Assembly: GCA_049511115.1 (NCBI GenBank)
Contig: JBEKYH010000257.1
Coordinates: forward strand, 1 to 7,301
Source: JBEKYH01 sp049511115
GTDB lineage: Bacteria > Planctomycetota > Phycisphaerae > Tepidisphaerales > Tepidisphaeraceae
Length of the DNA stretch: 7,301 bases
Reading direction: 5' to 3'
The position numbers and the translations under genes were made by a program. How positions within the stretch are numbered: position 1 is the first letter of the stretch; each line of letters opens with the position of its first letter. Below the pieces are notes generated by a model. That model saw nothing but the letters and a program-made list of their open reading frames with translations. It had not been told where the DNA came from and ran no database searches. Positions 4,360 through 7,301 of the stretch are shown piece after piece.

Positions 4360-7301
4360 TGGCCCCGTCTGAGAGTTCCCACCCGAATCAAAATCAAATG
4401 ATGGCGCCCACCCGCCCGGCACGGGCGGCAGTCCGCCGTTACCGACGATGATGAAACTACTCTGATCCTGCCCAACTTCGTGTTCACAGGCGGGCTCCAA
4501 TTCCGCCTGGTCGGAGTTCGGCGCGGCTGTCAGGCCAACCAGTGACCCGGCGATGTTCGTGACAGGCGAGCTTACCAGAACCGTACCGGCGACTCCGAAT
4601 TCAGAGGAGACGTTAATAACTGTGTTGCTTCTCAGAAACTGGCCAGCGGTGATGGAGACATTTCCCCCATTGCCCTGGATGGCATCGGCACTCACCAGGC
4701 TGTTTTGCAAAACCACCAAGGCCGGATCCATCGTGATATTGCCGCCCGACCCCGTGCCGGCCGCGGCGGCAAGGACGCCATTTTGAACCAGCACCAAACT
4801 GGGGGACAGGAGATGAATGTTGCCACCGGAGCCGGCGGCGCTGGAAAGAACGCTTGAGGAGACAATCTGAATTCCCCCGTCCGCGCCGGCGGTCAGGTCG
4901 CCGCCGTTGGCAGCGACGGAGGTGACCAGTAAAAAAGCGCCATTGCGTTCGAGCAACGCGCCTCCTGCGGTCAGCGACACCGACCCGGCATTTCCCGCGT
5001 CAGCCGCCTTAAAATAGCTGGCGGCTTCCACAACGCTGGCAGCACCCATGATGGTGGCCGCGCCGCCAACGCTTACGGTAACGTCCCCGCCATTGCCAAT
5101 GCCGAAAGTTGAGGAACTGATCCCTGCCCCGTTGCGCACTTTCAGGGCGCCAGAGGAAACAATGACCTCTCCCGCATTCCCAGTTGCTCCAGGATCGCTC
5201 TGAGAAGCAATGCCGGTAAGGAATGTGGTCTGCCCCATGGTGCTCAGTGTGGTCAGACCGGTCACGGTTACGGTGACGTCGCCGGCGTTCCCGCCGCCAC
5301 TAGTGCCGCTGGAAATCGCCGCCTCGTCGAGAACCTGCAGTCTCCCGGCTGAGACATTTATGTCGCCGGCCTTGCCGCTGCCAAAAGTATCGCTGGAAAT
5401 CTCCGCCCCATTAAGAACGCTCAAGTTCTCCGCTGAAACAGTTACCTTCCCAGCGTCACCGGTTGCTCCAGAATTGCTCTGAGAAGAAATACCTGTGAGG
5501 GAACTTCGCTGCCCCATGGCGTTCAGCGTGGCCAGACCCGTTACAGTAACAGAGACGTCGCCAGCGTTGCCGCCGGCAAAGGTGCCGCTGGAAATCCCCG
5601 CCAAGTCGAGAATCTCAAGTCGCCCGGCTGAGACATTTACGTCGCCGGCCTTGCCGCTTCCCAGAGTATCGCTGGAAATCTCCGCCCCATTAAGAATGCT
5701 TAAGTTTCCCGCTGAAACAGTCACCTTCCCGGCGTCACCCGTTGCTCCAGAATTGGTCCCGGAATTAATGCCGGTGAGGGATGCTGGTTGCCCCTCGGCA
5801 TTTAGCATGGCCAGACCAGGTACGGTGACAGAGACGTCGCCGGCGTTGCCGCTTCCATATGTGCCGCTGCTGATTTCCGCCTCATTGAGAACGGTTAGAG
5901 TCCCCGCCGAGACGGTGACATTGCCGGCTTTCCCGCCCGCGTCAGTGGCGTTTGTTTCGGCATAGATTCCAGATGCATTGTTTTGTGAATCAGCACCCGA
6001 TAGCAGGGCTTGTCCCATCAGGTTGACGGTTACATCCCCGCCGTTGCCTGACCCGAAAGTTGAGGAACTGATTACCGCACCGCCAAGCACCTGCAAGCTG
6101 CCGGCGGTAAACATGATTTCGCCCGCGTTGCCGCCGACAAGCTTTTCCGTGTTGGCATAGATGCCCGAGTCATCATCGTCGGAATCGGCGCCCGAGAGCA
6201 CTGCCTGCCCAGCGATATGGACGGCAACATGGCCGCTGTTGCCTGAACTGTAAGTCGAGGAGTCGATATCTGCCCCATCGAGCAAGTCCAGGCTGCCGGC
6301 GGTAAATGTGATCTTGCCAGCGCGGCCGCTTGCACCCTTATCCGTGTCGACATAGACGCCCGAGTCATCGTACTGTGAATCCGCCCCCGACAGCATGGCC
6401 CGCCCCGCGACGTCGACGGAGACATCCCCGCCTGTTCCCATGCCATAGGTCTGGGAACTGATTACTGCTCCGCCGAGCACCTGCAAATTGCCGGCGGTGA
6501 AGGTGATTTTGCCCGCACTGCCGCCGGCGCCGGTGGCATTGGTGTCCGCATAGAGCCCTGAGTCATCGTCCTGTGAATCCGAACCCGAGAGCAGAGCCCG
6601 ACCCGCGACGTTGACGGTGACATCCCCGCCTGTTCCCATGCCGTAGGTCTGGGAGCTGATTTGTGCCCCGCTGAGCACCTGCAAACTGCCGGCGGTCAAG
6701 GTGATTTTGCCCGCGCTGCCGCCGGCGCCGGTGGCATTTGTGTTCGCATAGATGCCCGAGTCATCGTCCTGTGAATCCGCACCAAAAAGCAGGGCCTTTC
6801 CCATGACGTTCACGGTAACGTCCCCGCCGTTGCCCGAGCCGTAGGTCGAGGAAGTGATCGCGGCGCCGTTGCGTACTTGTAAGATGCCGGAGGTAACCGT
6901 GACCTCGCCGGCATTCCCGGTTGATCCGGAGTTGCTCTGAGACGAAATACCAGTGAGGAATGCTGTCTGCCCCATGTCGTTAAGTGTGGCTACGCCACTC
7001 ACGGTCACCGCGACGTTGCCGGCCTTGCCGCTGCCAAAGGTGCTGCTGGAAATCTCTGCTTCGTCGAGCACGGTCAGATTCCCAGCCGACAAGGTCACAT
7101 TGCCGGCGTTGCCCGTCGCGCCCGGATTGCATTCAGACGCGAGCCCGGTAATTTTGCTGAGCGCGCCACCAGCGTTGAATGTGACTTGGCCTGAAGCGGT
7201 GACGGTCACGTTGCCAGCCGCGCCGGTCGCGTTGGCGTCGGAGCTGAAATTGGCCCCATTTCCGAGGGTCAAGTTGCCAGTCTGGACAATCACATTTCCG
7301 C
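4351..7301 (-). CDS. FHA / two-partner-secretion-like repeat exoprotein, C-terminal part (5' end outside window)
   Basis: The frame is open to the window edge. The apparent GTG start at 7293 is internal, since the codons before it (GGA AAT) extend the repeat pattern. The visible part is 982 residues (numbering below starts at that GTG) with a TAA stop at 4351-4353. It is rich in Gly, Ser, Ala, Thr and Val and almost free of Cys (C55, C936). It is built from beta-helix rungs of the pattern AG(D/K/N)VTVSAGxLxVLxGAEISSxTxGSGN, typical of large secreted proteins annotated as filamentous haemagglutinin N-terminal-domain or 'S-layer family' proteins. Modules fill residues 28-736, looser Gly-rich rungs 737 to about 915. 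The end holds C936 and SSFIIVGNGGLPPVP (945-959), a tail I associate with TpsA-like proteins. It probably forms a long surface or secreted fibre exported by a TpsB-type pore; signal peptide, TPS domain and any TpsB gene lie outside. Adhesion is the usual proposed role, not shown here. Confidence 0.8.
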   Translation of the reverse strand, partial: GNVIVQTGNLTLGNGANFSSDANATGAAGNVTVTASGQVTFNAGGALSKITGLASECNPGATGNAGNVTLSAGNLTVLDEAEISSSTFGSGKAGNVAVTVSGVATLNDMGQTAFLTGISSQSNSGSTGNAGEVTVTSGILQVRNGAAITSSTYGSGNGGDVTVNVMGKALLFGADSQDDDSGIYANTNATGAGGSAGKITLTAGSLQVLSGAQISSQTYGMGTGGDVTVNVAGRALLSGSDSQDDDSGLYADTNATGAGGSAGKITFTAGNLQVLGGAVISSQTYGMGTGGDVSVDVAGRAMLSGADSQYDDSGVYVDTDKGASGRAGKITFTAGSLDLLDGADIDSSTYSSGNSGHVAVHIAGQAVLSGADSDDDDSGIYANTEKLVGGNAGEIMFTAGSLQVLGGAVISSSTFGSGNGGDVTVNLMGQALLSGADSQNNASGIYAETNATDAGGKAGNVTVSAGTLTVLNEAEISSGTYGSGNAGDVSVTVPGLAMLNAEGQPASLTGINSGTNSGATGDAGKVTVSAGNLSILNGAEISSDTLGSGKAGDVNVSAGRLEILDLAGISSGTFAGGNAGDVSVTVTGLATLNAMGQRSSLTGISSQSNSGATGDAGKVTVSAENLSVLNGAEISSDTFGSGKAGDINVSAGRLQVLDEAAISSGTSGGGNAGDVTVTVTGLTTLSTMGQTTFLTGIASQSDPGATGNAGEVIVSSGALKVRNGAGISSSTFGIGNGGDVTVSVGGAATIMGAASVVEAASYFKAADAGNAGSVSLTAGGALLERNGAFLLVTSVAANGGDLTAGADGGIQIVSSSVLSSAAGSGGNIHLLSPSLVLVQNGVLAAAAGTGSGGNITMDPALVVLQNSLVSADAIQGNGGNVSITAGQFLRSNTVINVSSEFGVAGTVLVSSPVTNIAGSLVGLTAAPNSDQAELEPACEHEVGQDQSSFIIVGNGGLPPVPGGWAPSFDFDSGGNSQTGPSR
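4417..4488 (-). other. C-terminal tail motif of the exoprotein
   Basis: Residues 936-959 run from C936 to the SSFIIVGNGGLPPVP block. The pattern SSF-x3-G-x-GGLPPxP close to the end recurs, from memory, in large TPS-like repeat proteins. It supports this being the true C-terminus rather than a frameshifted end. Confidence 0.6.
5281..5838 (-). repeat. Two 93-residue (279 bp) units with an extra 28-residue rung
   Basis: Residues 486-578 and 579-671 are each 93 long, that is 65 plus a 28-residue rung (residues 551-578 and 644-671, of the type VNVSAGRLxxLDxAxISSGT). The two are nearly identical at base level with an exact 279-base offset; for example, the stretches starting at about 5392 and 5671 match closely. 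One extra rung was probably gained first and the whole unit then duplicated. Confidence 0.75.
5839..6822 (-). repeat. Five modules with the G(A/S)DSxxxxSG loop
   Basis: Modules at residues 158-485 carry a loop of the form G(A/S)DS-x4-SG-(I/L/V)Y at residues 171, 237, 303, 368 and 433. The variants in order are SQDDDSG, SQDDDSG, SQYDDSG, SDDDDSG and SQNNASG. Other modules have GQxxxLTGI at the same place. Asp clusters every 65-66 residues could line one face of the helix and bind Ca2+; that is inference. The fifth copy has lost most of its Asp. Confidence 0.75.

Larger units (their letters stand above)
5086..7212 (-). repeat. Ten tandem 65-66-residue beta-helix modules (195-198 bp each)
   Basis: In-gene tandem repeats, marked by the residue after GG or AG before VxV. 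Modules begin at residues 28, 93, 158, 224, 290, 355, 420, 486, 579 and 672 and end at 736. Spacings are 65, 65, 66, 66, 65, 65, 66, 93, 93 and 65. Where I checked it, a module is a 37-38-residue rung with a variable loop plus a 28-residue rung ending in SSxTxGxGNGGD. Bases are also close between neighbours: the modules around 6400-6800 differ by few substitutions, which implies recent duplication. Confidence 0.85.

Noticed and set aside
4158..4451. + strand frame starting at TTG 4158 and overlapping the pncA stop
   Set aside because: The overlap is tempting for coupled translation, but the product is Arg/Pro-rich with no family pattern, and it runs into the exoprotein 3' coding region.
4176..4487. 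103-codon - strand frame overlapping the exoprotein 3' end
   Set aside because: Arg/Cys/Pro-rich with no recognisable motif, and out of frame with an exoprotein that already ends in its expected tail.
5210..5965. Long + strand open frames (90 and 156 codons) opposite the repeat exoprotein, rich in SPALP and PAETVT repeats
   Set aside because: The repetitiveness mirrors the modules on the - strand; the frames are complements of the Gly/Ser/Val repeat codons, not independent genes.
5086..7212. CRISPR-like or non-coding tandem repeat array
   Set aside because: Repeat periods are multiples of three, the frame stays open throughout, and differences between copies preserve a beta-helix amino acid pattern, so this is a coding repeat.

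Overview
The window looks like a GC-rich diderm (Gram-negative-type) bacterial chromosome. By feel, the long glutamine-dependent NAD synthetase and the FHA/TPS-like exoprotein would suit Planctomycetota, Verrucomicrobiota, Acidobacteriota or a similar lineage. That placement is a guess; nothing in the window fixes the taxon.

Left part (1-4161, all + strand): a compact NAD salvage locus. In order it holds the 3' part of nicotinate phosphoribosyltransferase (pncB), a complete glutamine-dependent NAD+ synthetase (nadE), a Nudix regulator of the NrtR type, and nicotinamidase (pncA). PncA converts nicotinamide to nicotinate, PncB converts nicotinate to NaMN, and NadE amidates NaAD to NAD+. Only the NaMN-to-NaAD step (NadD) is not visible. 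pncB and nadE are 15 bases apart and nrtR and pncA 38 bases apart, so each pair is probably cotranscribed. Between the pairs (2725-2815) is an AT-rich control region. It carries a TTGACA box followed by two 15-bp palindromes of the form GTGTA-N5-TACA(A/C), centred 23 bp apart, which are strong candidates for the NrtR operator.

Middle (4162-4350): a short gap between convergent genes. I see no convincing terminator. It holds a possible 50-residue hydrophobic ORF (4207-4359) with coding-like third positions but no good ribosome binding site.

Right part (4351-7301, - strand): the C-terminal 982 residues of a very repetitive secreted beta-helix protein of the filamentous haemagglutinin / two-partner-secretion 'S-layer family' type. 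Its N-terminus lies beyond the window. It is built from about ten modules of 65-66 residues (a 37-38-residue rung plus a 28-residue rung). Five modules carry the loop variant G(A/S)DSxxxxSG, strongly acidic in four of them. Two carry an extra 28-residue rung, giving 93-residue units. The chain ends with a conserved-looking SSFIIVGNGGLPPVP tail. It has no evident functional link to the NAD genes.
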